Shown here: one piece after another, positions 1-8,331 of the stretch | How positions within the stretch are numbered: the stretch's first letter is position 1 | Layout of the letters: each line of letters begins with the position of its first letter | Origin: Thermoguttaceae bacterium | GTDB lineage: Bacteria > Planctomycetota > Planctomycetia > Pirellulales > Thermoguttaceae | NCBI GenBank assembly: GCA_017937485.1 | Contig: JAGBDN010000094.1 | Location: 27,592 to 91,591 of the forward strand | Direction: 5' to 3' | Length of the DNA: 64,000 nt | Position numbers and translations under genes: made by a program | The notes under the pieces: generated by a model | Seen by the model: only the letters and a program-made list of their open reading frames with translations | Databases searched by the model: none | Told to the model about the DNA's origin: nothing

Positions 1-4
1 TATT

Positions 5-556
5 TTGAGCGAAAATCATTCGGTTCTTTTTGACGTTCGTAAAACGAGCGAAGCGACCGCCGACGGTTTGCGATTGCGTTGGCTTTGTCGGCGCGACTTC
101 CGGGCGTTGCTTGCGTTGGAGCGGGCGGCGTTCGAGTTTCCTTGGACGCGCGACGAGTTCGAATATTGCTTGCGGACGCGGAATTTCGGCGGTTTCGTCG
201 TCGAGCGGGACGGCGCGCCGGCGGGGTATCTCTGCTTTGAGGCGCGCAAACGGTCGTTTCGGCTGTTGAGTTGCGCGGTCGCGGAATCGGAGCGACGCCG
301 AGGCGTCGGGACGTTGTTGACGCGGGCGCTGATCGAGCGTTTGGACGAACGCCGTTCGAAAATTGTTTGCGTCGTTCGCGAACGGAATTTGGCGGCGCAA
401 GTTTTCTTGCGAAGTTTGGGCTTTCGCGCCGTTTGGGTGGCGCGCGGATATTATTTCAAGACGAACGAAGACGCGTATCGGATGACGTATCGCGCCGACG
501 TCGCCGTCGCGGCCGACGCGTCGGAACGAACGCGGCGACGATTGTTGAGTCGATAA
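5..556 (+). CDS. rimI: RimI-like GNAT N-acetyltransferase
   Basis: GNAT-fold acetyltransferase of 183 residues, probably an acetyl-CoA dependent N-terminal acetylase of the RimI type, whose classical target is ribosomal protein S18 in the cytoplasm. Residues 38-58 (ERAAFEFPWTRDEF) match the RimI N-terminal pattern. RRRGVG at 97-102 is the acetyl-CoA pyrophosphate-binding loop, and NLAAQVFLRSLGF near 127-139 is the usual C-terminal GNAT helix-strand. The first possible start is a TTG at position 5. The window begins there, so no ribosome site can be judged and the true start could lie upstream. The C-terminal tail after about residue 160 is Ala/Arg-rich and not part of the fold. Substrate is inferred from family only. 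Confidence 0.75.
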   Translation: MSENHSVLFDVRKTSEATADGLRLRWLCRRDFRALLALERAAFEFPWTRDEFEYCLRTRNFGGFVVERDGAPAGYLCFEARKRSFRLLSCAVAESERRRGVGTLLTRALIERLDERRSKIVCVVRERNLAAQVFLRSLGFRAVWVARGYYFKTNEDAYRMTYRADVAVAADASERTRRRLLSR

Positions 557-607
557 ATAATAAGCGTCGAATTTAAAGGAAAACGCGCCGTTTAACGCGG
601 CGTCGAG

Positions 608-637
608 AACGCGTTCCGACGGGAGCGCGTTTTTTTT
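608..637 (+). terminator. Intrinsic terminator after rimI-like gene
   Basis: AACGCG (608-613) pairs with CGCGTT (626-631), with partial pairing inside the loop, and a run of eight T follows. It lies 50 bases after the acetyltransferase stop codon. Confidence 0.6.
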
Positions 638-701
638 GCGCTCTTTGGAGCGTTGAGAAAAAGTCGGAAGGCGGGGAAAGGCGGGAAAGACGCGGCGTTA
701 A

Positions 702-740
702 GGAAAAACCGGCGCGATTTAACGGTCGCGTCGGTTTTAG
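702..740 (-). terminator. Terminator hairpin for TPR lipoprotein gene
   Basis: AACCGGCGCGA (707-717) pairs with TCGCGTCGGTT (726-736) with one mismatch. On the minus strand a T5 run follows (702-706). It sits about 70 bases past the stop of the minus-strand TPR gene. T-rich bases also follow on the plus strand, so it may work both ways. Confidence 0.5.
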
Positions 741-806
741 CGTTTTTGAGGACGTCGGCGTCTTGCGTAAACGGCGGCGCGGAAGCGAAGCGCGTCGGAG
801 AACCGT

Positions 807-2210
807 TTAGAAGAAGGAGCCGGCGCGCAACGTCGGCGGTTCGGCGTTCAATTCGGTTCGTTTTTTGACGCGTTTTTGCGGCGCGGCGGACGTCGGCGGA
901 AGTTGCGCGACTTTCGCGACCGTTGGAGTTTGCGTCGCTTGCGCGTTTTGCGCGACTTGCGTCGTTTCTTTTTCTTCGTCGTTTTGCGCGTTTTGTTTCT
1001 TTTGCGCGACGGCGGCCGCGTCGCCGGAACCGTCGGAGAGGCGCGACGCGTCGCCAGTTTTCGCGGTCTTGGCGGTCGCGTCGGCGACTTCGGACGCGAC
1101 GGCCGGCGCGATCCATTTGACGTTTCCTTCGTCGACGATCTTGCGACGCGGCGCGGCGGCGACGGCGGTCGACGCGGTTTCCGTTTGGTTGGCGGCGAGC
1201 GTTCCGTCGACGTCGGGACGAGCGAAGAGAACGACTTCGTCGGCGCCGAGCGTTTGCGGAGCGTTCGTCGTCGACGCGTCGGAAGCGTCGTCGGTTTGCG
1301 TCGCGTCGTCGAAGAAGGTCGGCGACGGGAGCGTCGGCGCGTCGGTTTTGACGTCGTCGGTTTCGTCGGTCGCGGCGGTCGGCGCGACGAGGGTCGTTTC
1401 GCTTTCGAGATCGGCGATTTCGTCGGCGGTTTTGGTCGCTTTTTCGGCGCTTTGTTCGAGCGCGGCGCGCAGTTCGGTCGCTTTTTTCGCGAGCGCGGCG
1501 TCGGTCGGGTTGAGGCGCCCGGCGATCGTCGTTTTGTCGAGCGCTTCTTGAACGTTTCCGGCGCGTTCTTGGAGGACGCCCATCTTGTAAAAGGCGCGAT
1601 AGTCGTTCGGCGCGGCTTCGGCGACCTCTTCAAGAACCGCGTAAGCCTCGTCGTCGCGCTCTTGCGCTTCGAGGAAATAAGCGATTTCGAGTTTCGGCTC
1701 GATCGATTCCGGGTTGCGGTCGCGCCAATCTTCGAGCGTTTGAAGGGCGGTCGCCGCGTCGCCGCGCGTCGAAGCGCTCGTCGCGAGCCCGCGATAACAG
1801 CAAACGATCGTTTCCGGCGCGGCGTCCCGTTCGAGCGCGGCCCAATAGGCGTTTTCCGCTTGCGTTAAGAGGGCGTAATCGCCGGTCGCGAGCGCTTTGC
1901 GTTGGTAGGCGGCGCCGAGATTGTAAAGCGTTTCCGCGTTTTCCGGATTTTCCGCGAGCGTTTCTTGGAAGACGGCGATCGCGCGGTCGTAATCGCCGGT
2001 CGCGTAAAGTTCGACTCCCCGAGCGTTGCGCGACGCGACGAGGCCGGTCGGCGACGAGCAGCCGGTCGCGACGAAAGTCGGCGCGACGACTCCGAGTCCG
2101 AGGAGCGCGAAAAGGGCCGCTCCGGCGAGCGTCGGGCGAGACGCGGGCGACGGCGAGCGGAAGGAAAGCGCGACGGACGGCGGGAAAGTAAGAAACGAGC
2201 GGAACAACAT
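807..2210 (-). CDS. Exported TPR-repeat protein, probable lipoprotein
   Basis: Predicted 467-residue envelope protein. The ATG at 2210 is chosen because AAGGA lies 8 bases upstream and a signal-like segment follows: hydrophobic residues 28-48, then ATGC with Cys51 as a possible lipidation site (the -3 position is Ala, so the lipobox is imperfect). Residues about 60-250 hold tetratricopeptide repeats (for example ARGVELYATGDYDRAIAVFQ and NAETLYNLGAAYQRKA), the usual scaffold for protein-protein contacts. The C-terminal half is low-complexity Ala/Thr/Asp/Pro and probably disordered. The specific function is unknown. It is transcribed away from the peptidase-like gene, with which it shares the 2211-2549 intergenic region. 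Confidence 0.75.
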   Translation of the reverse strand: MLFRSFLTFPPSVALSFRSPSPASRPTLAGAALFALLGLGVVAPTFVATGCSSPTGLVASRNARGVELYATGDYDRAIAVFQETLAENPENAETLYNLGAAYQRKALATGDYALLTQAENAYWAALERDAAPETIVCCYRGLATSASTRGDAATALQTLEDWRDRNPESIEPKLEIAYFLEAQERDDEAYAVLEEVAEAAPNDYRAFYKMGVLQERAGNVQEALDKTTIAGRLNPTDAALAKKATELRAALEQSAEKATKTADEIADLESETTLVAPTAATDETDDVKTDAPTLPSPTFFDDATQTDDASDASTTNAPQTLGADEVVLFARPDVDGTLAANQTETASTAVAAAPRRKIVDEGNVKWIAPAVASEVADATAKTAKTGDASRLSDGSGDAAAVAQKKQNAQNDEEKETTQVAQNAQATQTPTVAKVAQLPPTSAAPQKRVKKRTELNAEPPTLRAGSFF

Positions 2211-2549
2211 AACGGCGTCCTTGCCGGGTCGCGGCGGTTTTCGCGGAGGAAAACGGGCGACTTGCGACGTATATATATTAATAATGACAAAACGGGCCGA
2301 AAACGAACGCGAAAATTCCCAAGGACGGGCGCCGACGCGGCCTCCTTGCCGGCGGCGCGACCGTTTTAACCGGAATAATCGCGATAAACCGTTTCGATAG
2401 TAACGTTTTTTCTTTGCGGAATCAAGAGCGATTTGAAAATTCGCGCTTCCCCCTTGCGTTCGACGCGGCTTTTGGAGTAAAATAGAGAGCGTCGCGGCGG
2501 AGCGAGAACGCGTTGCCGTCGCGTTAAACGAAACGTTGGGGAAAAAGAG
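2211..2549. other. Divergent intergenic region with promoters and a dispersed 22-bp motif
   Basis: Gene-free spacer between divergent genes. It contains an AT-rich stretch at 2271-2284 and, at 2274-2295, a 22-base element that recurs with one mismatch upstream of the Hsp70 gene (minus strand 20007-20028). A plausible plus-strand promoter is listed separately. No RNA gene is seen. Confidence 0.5.
2454..2483 (+). promoter_or_regulatory. Candidate sigma-70 promoter for peptidase-like gene
   Basis: TTGCGT (2454-2459), an 18-base spacer, then TAAAAT (2478-2483), about 65 bases before the start codon. Pattern match only. Confidence 0.4.
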
Positions 2550-4487
2550 TTGGGTTGCGAAATGTCGGTCGTTTTGGAAAAAAAGAGAAGACGAACGCGA
2601 GTTGGCGGCGTCGCGGCGATGTTGTCGGTCTTGGGCGTCGCTGGCGCTTGGCTTTGGAGCGCGACGCAAACGGTCGAAGGCGCGCCGCCGCGCCGGACGG
2701 CTCCGCTAACGAGCGGTTTTCGCGACGACGCGGCGAAACCGGGCGCCTCCGGCAAGTCGGGGGAATCGGCGAAACCGGGCGCTTCCGTTAAGTCGGAGGG
2801 AACGGCGAAACCGGGCGCTTCCGGCAAGTCGGGGGAATCGGCGAACCCGGGCGCTTTCGAACGTCGAAACGGCGCGCGTCAAGCGGAACGGAACGACGGC
2901 GCGCTCCCGGCGGCGGTCGGAACGTCGTTTTTTTCGGCGGAAGAGGAGCGCGACGCGGCGGCCCTTTGGCGCGACCCGAGCGAAGCGGAGCGGTTGCGAG
3001 CGCAAGTTCTCGACGCGGCCCGGCGTCGGCGCGAAACTTGGCCCCAATTCCCGCCGATTAACGAGAAAAAAGCGGCGGAACTCGGGATTCGCCGCGTCGA
3101 AGGGAAGAACGTAACGCTGACGACCGACCTGCCGCCGTCCCCGGGCGTCGACCAAATCCCGGCGGCGCTCGACGCGGCGATTCCGCATATTTGTCGCTTT
3201 TTTAACGTCGACGAACAAAAATTTGAAAATTGGAAGATAAACGCGTTTTTGATGAGGAACGTCGATTCTTTTATCGAAATCGGCGTTCTCGACGGGCCGC
3301 CGCGTTTCCTTTACGGTTATTCCGTTTACGATCGGATTTTGGCGAAAGATCAAAAGATTGAATATTACAACCGTTTTCTTTTGCTGCACGAGCTGGTTCA
3401 CTCTTTTATGCACGAGGTTTTCGGCGACCTCCGCCCGCGTTGGTATTCGGAGGGCTCGGCGGAATATTTGGCGTTGCACCTTTGGAAACCGACGGAAAAA
3501 TCGATAAAAATCGCCCAATTTCAAACCGCTCCGGACGCGACGCCCGGTTTTGGGCGGTTGCAAGAGATTCGCGAGATCGTTCGCGCCGGAAAAGCGCCGA
3601 CGTTGCGCGAGATTTTGGCGTTCGAGCCGCGCGATTACGTTCGAACGTCGACATACGCTTGGAGTTGGGCGCTCGTCGCGTTCCTGAACGAGTCGCCGAA
3701 ATACCGCGACGTCGCCGATTTGCTCCCGTATTGGTCGACTTACTGGGAGCCGAACCGCGTTTTTGCCGATATTGTCGGCGACCGTTGGGGGGAATTGGAG
3801 ACCGATTGGGCCGATTTTATCGGTCGTATCGACTTCGGATACGACTTCGACGCGACGGCGGTCGACGCGGCGCCGGGGCGACCGTTCGACGAAGCGGCGG
3901 CGGAGTCCGGAAACGCGGCGGTCGTCGTCGAGGCGGCGGCGAATCGCGGTTGGCAAAATTCCGGCGTCGCGCTCGAAGCCGGGACGACGTATCGCTTGGC
4001 GACGGCGGGGCGGTTCGCGCTGAACGTCGAGGAAGCGGGGAAAAAGTTGGACTTCGAGGCGCCGGGCGCGACGTTCCGATACGTCGAGGGCGCGCCGCTC
4101 GGGCGGTTGCAGGCGGTCGTCGTTCCGCTCGAAGGAGCGACGTTCGACGAGTTTTACTCGTTAAATTCGGCAAACGGGGCGAGCGGAGCAAACGGGGCGT
4201 TCTCGAACGGCTCGGCGAAGACGGTCGGCGGGTTAAGGCGGGGAATATCGGCGAACGAGGCAAAGTCGGCGCCCCGCGGAACGCTCGAACCTTGGGACGC
4301 CGCCGTCGGCTTCGAAACGTCGACGGCGACGCTGACCCCGGAACGCGCCGGAACGCTCTTTTTCCGAATCAACGACGCGCCCGGCAACCTCGCGAAGAAC
4401 GCCGGAAAGGTCAAGATTCAAATCAAACGCGCCGCGTCGAACGGAAGACGGGAAGAATCGGCGAAGTCGGTCGAGTCGGTCGAATAG
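2550..4487 (+). CDS. Exported HExxH (gluzincin-like) putative metallopeptidase
   Basis: 645-residue protein of the DUF1570 / peptidase MA-like type, probably a zinc-dependent peptidase outside the cytoplasm. HELVH at residues 280-284 supplies two zinc ligands and the catalytic Glu. WYSEGSAEY at 298-306 offers Glu301 as third ligand, the gluzincin arrangement. Residues 17-44 form a signal anchor or uncleaved signal peptide. Residues 62-100 are a 12-residue tandem repeat (AKPGASGKSGES type) acting as a linker. After about 430 an all-beta, low-complexity tail follows. Start choice is between TTG at 2550 (GGGGA 7 bases upstream) and ATG at 2562 without a good site; I give the TTG. Substrate is unknown. 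The missing part of the call is whether it is active. Confidence 0.75.
   Translation: MGCEMSVVLEKKRRRTRVGGVAAMLSVLGVAGAWLWSATQTVEGAPPRRTAPLTSGFRDDAAKPGASGKSGESAKPGASVKSEGTAKPGASGKSGESANPGAFERRNGARQAERNDGALPAAVGTSFFSAEEERDAAALWRDPSEAERLRAQVLDAARRRRETWPQFPPINEKKAAELGIRRVEGKNVTLTTDLPPSPGVDQIPAALDAAIPHICRFFNVDEQKFENWKINAFLMRNVDSFIEIGVLDGPPRFLYGYSVYDRILAKDQKIEYYNRFLLLHELVHSFMHEVFGDLRPRWYSEGSAEYLALHLWKPTEKSIKIAQFQTAPDATPGFGRLQEIREIVRAGKAPTLREILAFEPRDYVRTSTYAWSWALVAFLNESPKYRDVADLLPYWSTYWEPNRVFADIVGDRWGELETDWADFIGRIDFGYDFDATAVDAAPGRPFDEAAAESGNAAVVVEAAANRGWQNSGVALEAGTTYRLATAGRFALNVEEAGKKLDFEAPGATFRYVEGAPLGRLQAVVVPLEGATFDEFYSLNSANGASGANGAFSNGSAKTVGGLRRGISANEAKSAPRGTLEPWDAAVGFETSTATLTPERAGTLFFRINDAPGNLAKNAGKVKIQIKRAASNGRREESAKSVESVE
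2733..2850 (+). repeat. 36-bp in-frame tandem repeat in peptidase-like gene
   Basis: Three full 36-base units plus a partial one encode AKPGASGKSGES, AKPGASVKSEGT, AKPGASGKSGES, ANPGAF. Units 1 and 3 differ by very few bases, which suggests recent slippage or unequal exchange. Confidence 0.9.
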
Positions 4488-4643
4488 AACGTCGGGGGAA
4501 ACCGGGCGAACGGCGCGGTTTGTAACGGCGTCGCCGACGGTCGCTTGACGGCGCTTTGGGTAAAATGGGAAAAATGCGGGTTCGAGCGCGGGACGGAAAA
4601 CGCTCTTGGGCCGAACTTGCCAACGATATAAGGAGAAACGACG

Positions 4644-5456
4644 ATGAAAAAGTTCGCGGTGATTATCGCGGCGGCCGGAAAGAGCCGTCGTTTTCAAAAG
4701 GGCGGTTCGCCGCTGACGTTGAACGCGCCGAAAAAGCCGTTCGCGCCGCTCAAAGGGCGCGCCGTTTGGCTTCATTCGGCGGAGCGGTTCGCGCGGCGTC
4801 GGGACGTCGCGCAGTTGATTTTGGTCGTTTCGCCGGAAGATCGCGCCGACGTCGAGCGGAAGTTTGCGGCGGAGCTTTCGCTGTATGGGATCGAGATTGT
4901 CGAAGGGGGCGTCGAACGCTTTTTATCGGTTGAAAACGGGTTGAAGGCGGTCAAGGCGTCGGTCGATTACGTCGCGGTGCACGACGCGGCGCGGCCCTGC
5001 GTTAGCGACGGCGACGTCGAGAACGTTTTCGCCGAAGCGACGCGAACCGGCGCGGCGATCTTGGCGGCGCCGATCGTCGGTTCGATCAAGCGGGCGCGTC
5101 CGGCGTCGAGCGGCGGGAAGTTGGAGACGGAAGTCGTTCGCGAAAAATTGGGGCTTGGCGCCGCGAACGGCGAACGGCTGGCGGTCGACGAGTCGACGCC
5201 GCGCGAGAACCTTTGGGAAGCGCAAACGCCGCAAGTTTTCGAAAAAACGCTCCTCGAACGCGCGTTTCGCGAACGCAAGCCGGACTTTCAACCGACCGAC
5301 GACGCCGGACTCGTCGAAGCGCTCGGCGCCGAAGTCGCGATCGTCCCGGGCGCGCGGACGAATATCAAAATCACCTCGAACGACGACTTGGCGATCGCCG
5401 AAAAATTCCTCGAAATCGTCGCTCGACGCGACGCGAAACCGAAAGGGTTTTTCTGA
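4644..5456 (+). CDS. ispD: 2-C-methyl-D-erythritol 4-phosphate cytidylyltransferase
   Basis: IspD transfers CMP from CTP to MEP, the third step of the non-mevalonate isoprenoid pathway in the cytoplasm. The nucleotide-binding start IIAAAGKSRRF (7-17), PKKPFAPL (29-36) and the family signature VHDAARP (112-118) are all present, and ETPQVF-like AQTPQVFEK lies near 193. At 270 residues it is longer than the ~230 usual, mainly from a small insert after the N-terminal loop (18-28) and another near 150-165. AAGGAG lies 8 bases before the ATG. It stands alone here; ispF is not adjacent. The gene is followed by a tandem-repeat region ending in a strong terminator. Confidence 0.93.
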   Translation: MKKFAVIIAAAGKSRRFQKGGSPLTLNAPKKPFAPLKGRAVWLHSAERFARRRDVAQLILVVSPEDRADVERKFAAELSLYGIEIVEGGVERFLSVENGLKAVKASVDYVAVHDAARPCVSDGDVENVFAEATRTGAAILAAPIVGSIKRARPASSGGKLETEVVREKLGLGAANGERLAVDESTPRENLWEAQTPQVFEKTLLERAFRERKPDFQPTDDAGLVEALGAEVAIVPGARTNIKITSNDDLAIAEKFLEIVARRDAKPKGFF

Positions 5457-5511
5457 ACTCGAATACGGTCGACGCGGAAAAAAAGGCGACCGACGCAAAA
5501 TTTGCCGTCGC

Positions 5512-5830
5512 GGGGAACGTCGGCGGCGAAAATCGACGTTCGTCGTTAAAATTTCCGGAACGCGAAAAAAATAAAAACGGTCGACGAGGGGAACGTCGGC
5601 GGCGAAAATCGACGTTCGTCGTTAAAATTTCCGGAACGCGAAAAAAATAAAAACGGTCGACGCGGGGAACGTCGTCGGCGAAAATCGGCGTTCGACGCTA
5701 AAATTTTCGGAACGCGAAAAAACAAAAACGGTCGACGAGGGGAACGTCGTCGGCGAAAATCGGCGTTCGACGCTAAAATTTCCGGAACGCGAAAAAACAA
5801 AAACGGTCGACGAGGGGAACGTCGACCGTT
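5512..5830. repeat. 75-76 bp tandem repeat array between ispD and queE
   Basis: GGGGAACGTC recurs at 5512, 5588, 5664, 5739 and 5814, giving periods of 76, 76, 75 and 75. Units share GGCGAAAAT, a CGACG/CGTCG-type small hairpin, TAAAATTTYCGGAACGCG and an A-rich block. The first two units are one subtype (ATCGACGTTCGTCG) and the next two another (ATCGGCGTTCGACG). Only the last unit completes a perfect terminator stem; earlier units carry the left arm but a broken right arm. Confidence 0.92.
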
Positions 5831-5834
5831 TTTT
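5802..5834. terminator. Perfect bidirectional terminator between ispD and queE
   Basis: AACGGTCGAC (5802-5811) pairs exactly with GTCGACCGTT (5821-5830) around a 9-base loop. T-rich bases follow on the plus strand (to 5834), and on the minus strand TTTTGTTTTTTC follows. It serves ispD on plus and queE on minus. Confidence 0.8.
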
Positions 5835-5898
5835 ATGTTGAAATAGAAAAGACGGGAAAACGCGGCAAGACGGCGGAAACGGACGCGACGGCGAAACG

Positions 5899-6585
5899 CT
5901 AAGCGCCGCGGCGGTTGCCGTACCATTCGAGTTGCATACGCGGGCAATATCGGTAGCCGCGCGGCCCGGCGTAGGCGGTAATCCATTCCGCTTTTTCCCG
6001 CATTGTCGCGACGTCGATCGCCATCGGCATCAGGAGAACGCGATCCGCGCGGACGCCGCCGAGACGTTCGAGATATTCTTCAATTTCAAGCAAATCTTCC
6101 GGTTCGTCGACGACGAATTTTAGCTGATACGGATAGCGGTCGATCAAACGGCGAACGACTTCGGGACGGTCGCGGTTCGTTTCGTGCAACCGAATCGCCG
6201 ATTCGAGCGCGCCGCGCGGCGTCGAGTTGGAAAGTTTCGGGCTGATCGACATAAGATCGCAGGCGACCGGAAGGTCGATGGTGCCCGCCGTCTCGATCGT
6301 AATCGTCAAGTTACGCTCCGCCAACATTTGCGTTAACGGAATCAACTCCGAATACATCATCGGTTCGCCGCCGGTTAAAACGACGTGTCGGCAGTTGAAA
6401 AGAAGGACGCGCCCGACGATTTCCTCGACCGAAAGGTCTTCGCCTTCCTCGCGACGCCAAGACGCGTAAGTCGTGTCGCAGAAAGAGCAACGGAGATTGC
6501 AACCGGTGGTGCGCACAAACGCGGAGAGGACGCCGGTCCAAAGGCCTTCGCCTTGTTTCGAGTTGAAGATTTCGACGACGCGCAT
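5899..6585 (-). CDS. queE: 7-carboxy-7-deazaguanine synthase (radical SAM)
   Basis: QueE converts 6-carboxy-tetrahydropterin to 7-carboxy-7-deazaguanine, a step to queuosine and preQ0-type tRNA or DNA modification. The enzyme is cytoplasmic and carries a [4Fe-4S] cluster. Cys29-x3-Cys33-x2-Cys36 (CNLRCSFC) is the radical SAM cluster motif, preceded by NSKQGEG (8-14) typical of QueE substrate binding. VLTGGEPM follows near 72-79. Length 228 is normal. The ATG at 6585 is the only fitting start although the upstream ribosome site is weak. No other que genes are in the window. Confidence 0.93.
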   Translation of the reverse strand: MRVVEIFNSKQGEGLWTGVLSAFVRTTGCNLRCSFCDTTYASWRREEGEDLSVEEIVGRVLLFNCRHVVLTGGEPMMYSELIPLTQMLAERNLTITIETAGTIDLPVACDLMSISPKLSNSTPRGALESAIRLHETNRDRPEVVRRLIDRYPYQLKFVVDEPEDLLEIEEYLERLGGVRADRVLLMPMAIDVATMREKAEWITAYAGPRGYRYCPRMQLEWYGNRRGA

Positions 6586-6624
6586 AGATAATAACGACGA
6601 ATAGCGGTTTTAGTGCGAAAAATA

Positions 6625-6672
6625 AAGGGAAAAACAAACAAACGTCGCCGCCCGACGCAAAAAAAGGCGACG
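6625..6672 (-). terminator. Terminator after MazG-like gene
   Basis: On the minus strand CGTCGCC (6672-6666) pairs with GGCGACG (6649-6643) and is followed by TTTGTTTGTTTTT (6642-6630). Confidence 0.6.
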
Positions 6673-6713
6673 AGTTCGCGGAAACGTCGAGCGGGATTTA
6701 AAGGTCGCGGGCG

Positions 6714-7139
6714 TTATCGTTGCGCTTGGGCGTTTTTGTACGCCGGGTCGTCGACGCCGTAAACGCCGCGAAAACGCTCCGACGGGTATTTTTCGGCGTT
6801 TTTGCGCATTTTCGCCGCGAACGCCGACGCGAAATCGACGCCGAGTTTGTCGCAAAGGTTCAACAGGTAACTCGCGACGTCGGCGATCTCTTCCGCGACC
6901 GCGTTCAACGCTTCCGGGTCGTCTTTAACCGCGAACGATTCCTCCGGCGTCGACCATTGGAAACGCTCCAGCAACTCCGCCGCTTCGATCGCGACCGACG
7001 CCGCCAAGTTCTTCGGCGTGTGAAAACGGCCCCAATCGCGCTCTTCGGCGAAACGAACGACGAGTCGTTTCAGGTCGGCGACGGTCGTCGTTTCGTCGGT
7101 AAATTCGGTATTGTCGGAAAAATCGGACGGCGCGTTCAT
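6714..7139 (-). CDS. MazG-like nucleotide pyrophosphohydrolase
   Basis: Small all-alpha NTP pyrophosphatase, 141 residues, of the MazG-like / dCTP pyrophosphatase-1 (RS21-C6) group, which hydrolyses (d)NTPs to monophosphate and pyrophosphate to clean the nucleotide pool. The two-helix metal site is visible: IEAAELLERFQW (51-62, Glu52 and Glu55) and EEIADVASYLLNLCDKLGVD (83-102, Glu83, Glu84, Asp87). FHTPKNLAASVAIEAAEL is the normal lead-in. The Asp/Thr-rich first 20 residues are an extension. It lies 128 bases downstream of the ROK gene stop, on the same strand, but a terminator separates the two. Confidence 0.88.
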   Translation of the reverse strand: MNAPSDFSDNTEFTDETTTVADLKRLVVRFAEERDWGRFHTPKNLAASVAIEAAELLERFQWSTPEESFAVKDDPEALNAVAEEIADVASYLLNLCDKLGVDFASAFAAKMRKNAEKYPSERFRGVYGVDDPAYKNAQAQR

Positions 7140-7211
7140 CGGGCGAAGTCGACGGCGGGGAAGGTTAACAACGGCGGAACGCGTCGACGGGAAAGGTCGA
7201 CGCGTTTCGGC

Positions 7212-7260
7212 GAAGAAAAAATAAACGCCGACGGCGAAACGGTTTGCGTCGCGCCGTCGG
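7212..7260 (-). terminator. Terminator after ROK kinase gene
   Basis: CCGACGGCG (7228-7236) pairs perfectly with CGCCGTCGG (7252-7260). On the minus strand a T-rich stretch (TTTATTTTTTC, complement of 7214-7224) follows. Confidence 0.65.
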
Positions 7261-7267
7261 AGCGGGA

Positions 7268-8299
7268 TTATTCGGCGGCTTGCGCTTCTTCCCAGTCTTG
7301 ACGCGCCAAACCGGCGGCGCCGACGTAACCGGCGTCGTTCCCCATCACCGCGTAGTCGATGCGGAGGCGTTCGGCCAAGTGGAGGAAGATGCGGGAACGC
7401 GTTTCTTGCTCGATCGTTTCGAGGAAGATGCGCCCGGTCGCGGTCGTTTTGCCGCCGAACGTCATCGCGCCGCCGATGAGGATGCAGCTCGGGTCGATCG
7501 TGTGGATCAGCGCGATCATCCCGTGCGACAGATAACGCGCCGTTTCTTTGACGATGCGAAGCGCGACTTCGTCGCCCGCTTCCGCTTCTTCGAAGACCAT
7601 TTTCGGAATCTCGTCGTCCCGTTTGCGAGCGCGAACGCGTTCGGTCAGCGACGTTTTAAATTCCGCTTCGACGTATTCGATCGTGCGATTGGCGACGCCG
7701 GTCGCGCTGGCGTAGGCTTCCAAGTGGCCGCGTTGACCGCATTTGCACCAACGCGCGTTTTCCGACGTGTCGATCAGGTTGTGGCCCGCTTCGCCGCCGT
7801 GGCTGTGCGTGCCGTTCCAAACGTGGCCGTTCAGGACGATCCCGCAACCGACGCCGGTGCCGAGCGTCAACAAAATGAGACCTTCTTCGCCTTGACCGGC
7901 GCCGACCCAATATTCGGCGAACGCGGCGGCCGGGCCGTCGTGCGCGAACGTAACCGGGAGGCCGCTGTATTCGGCGAGTTTGTCGCGAATCGGAAAGAAG
8001 TTCCAACCCGGGAGGTTCGACGGGCGGACGAGCGAACCGGACGGAATGTCGAGCGTTCCGGGGGAACCGAGCCCGACGCGGGCGACGTCGGCGGGCGTCA
8101 AACCGGCTTTTTCGACCGCTTGCAGAACGGCTTCGGCCATCCGTTTCATCGCGTCTTCCGGGCCGCGTTCGACGAGAGTCGGGGTCGTAACGTAAGAAAG
8201 CGTTTTCCCGGCGTCGTCCAAAACGCCGACTTTAATGTTCGTGCCGCCGAGGTCGACGCCGACGAAGTTCGGTTTTTTCAGGTTCGCAGAATTGGGCAT
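7268..8299 (-). CDS. ROK-family sugar kinase, probable glucokinase
   Basis: 343-residue cytoplasmic kinase that most likely phosphorylates glucose or another hexose with ATP. The phosphate-binding loop VGVDLGGTNIKVGV (13-26), LTLGTGVGCGIV and the ROK zinc signature are present. The signature is GHNL..CKCGQRGHLEAYAS, where the usual last Cys of CxCGxxGC is His, a change also known in active ROK glucokinases. GGAMTFGG near the C-terminus closes the ATP site. The ATG at 8299 begins where homology would begin (MPNSANLKKPNFVG); longer in-frame upstream sequence is not protein-like. An inverted repeat lies in the leader. With pgi at 38 kb it would feed glycolysis. Confidence 0.85.
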   Translation of the reverse strand: MPNSANLKKPNFVGVDLGGTNIKVGVLDDAGKTLSYVTTPTLVERGPEDAMKRMAEAVLQAVEKAGLTPADVARVGLGSPGTLDIPSGSLVRPSNLPGWNFFPIRDKLAEYSGLPVTFAHDGPAAAFAEYWVGAGQGEEGLILLTLGTGVGCGIVLNGHVWNGTHSHGGEAGHNLIDTSENARWCKCGQRGHLEAYASATGVANRTIEYVEAEFKTSLTERVRARKRDDEIPKMVFEEAEAGDEVALRIVKETARYLSHGMIALIHTIDPSCILIGGAMTFGGKTTATGRIFLETIEQETRSRIFLHLAERLRIDYAVMGNDAGYVGAAGLARQDWEEAQAAE

Positions 8300-8331
8300 T
8301 TGAGCGTTCGTTCCGTTGTGTTGCGGGAAAC

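Noticed and set aside
4544..4565. TTGACG...TAAAAT upstream of ispD as a promoter
   Set aside because: The spacer is only ten bases, too short for sigma-70 recognition.
5512..5834. 76-bp array as a CRISPR locus
   Set aside because: Units are contiguous with no unique spacers of constant size, and there are no cas genes.
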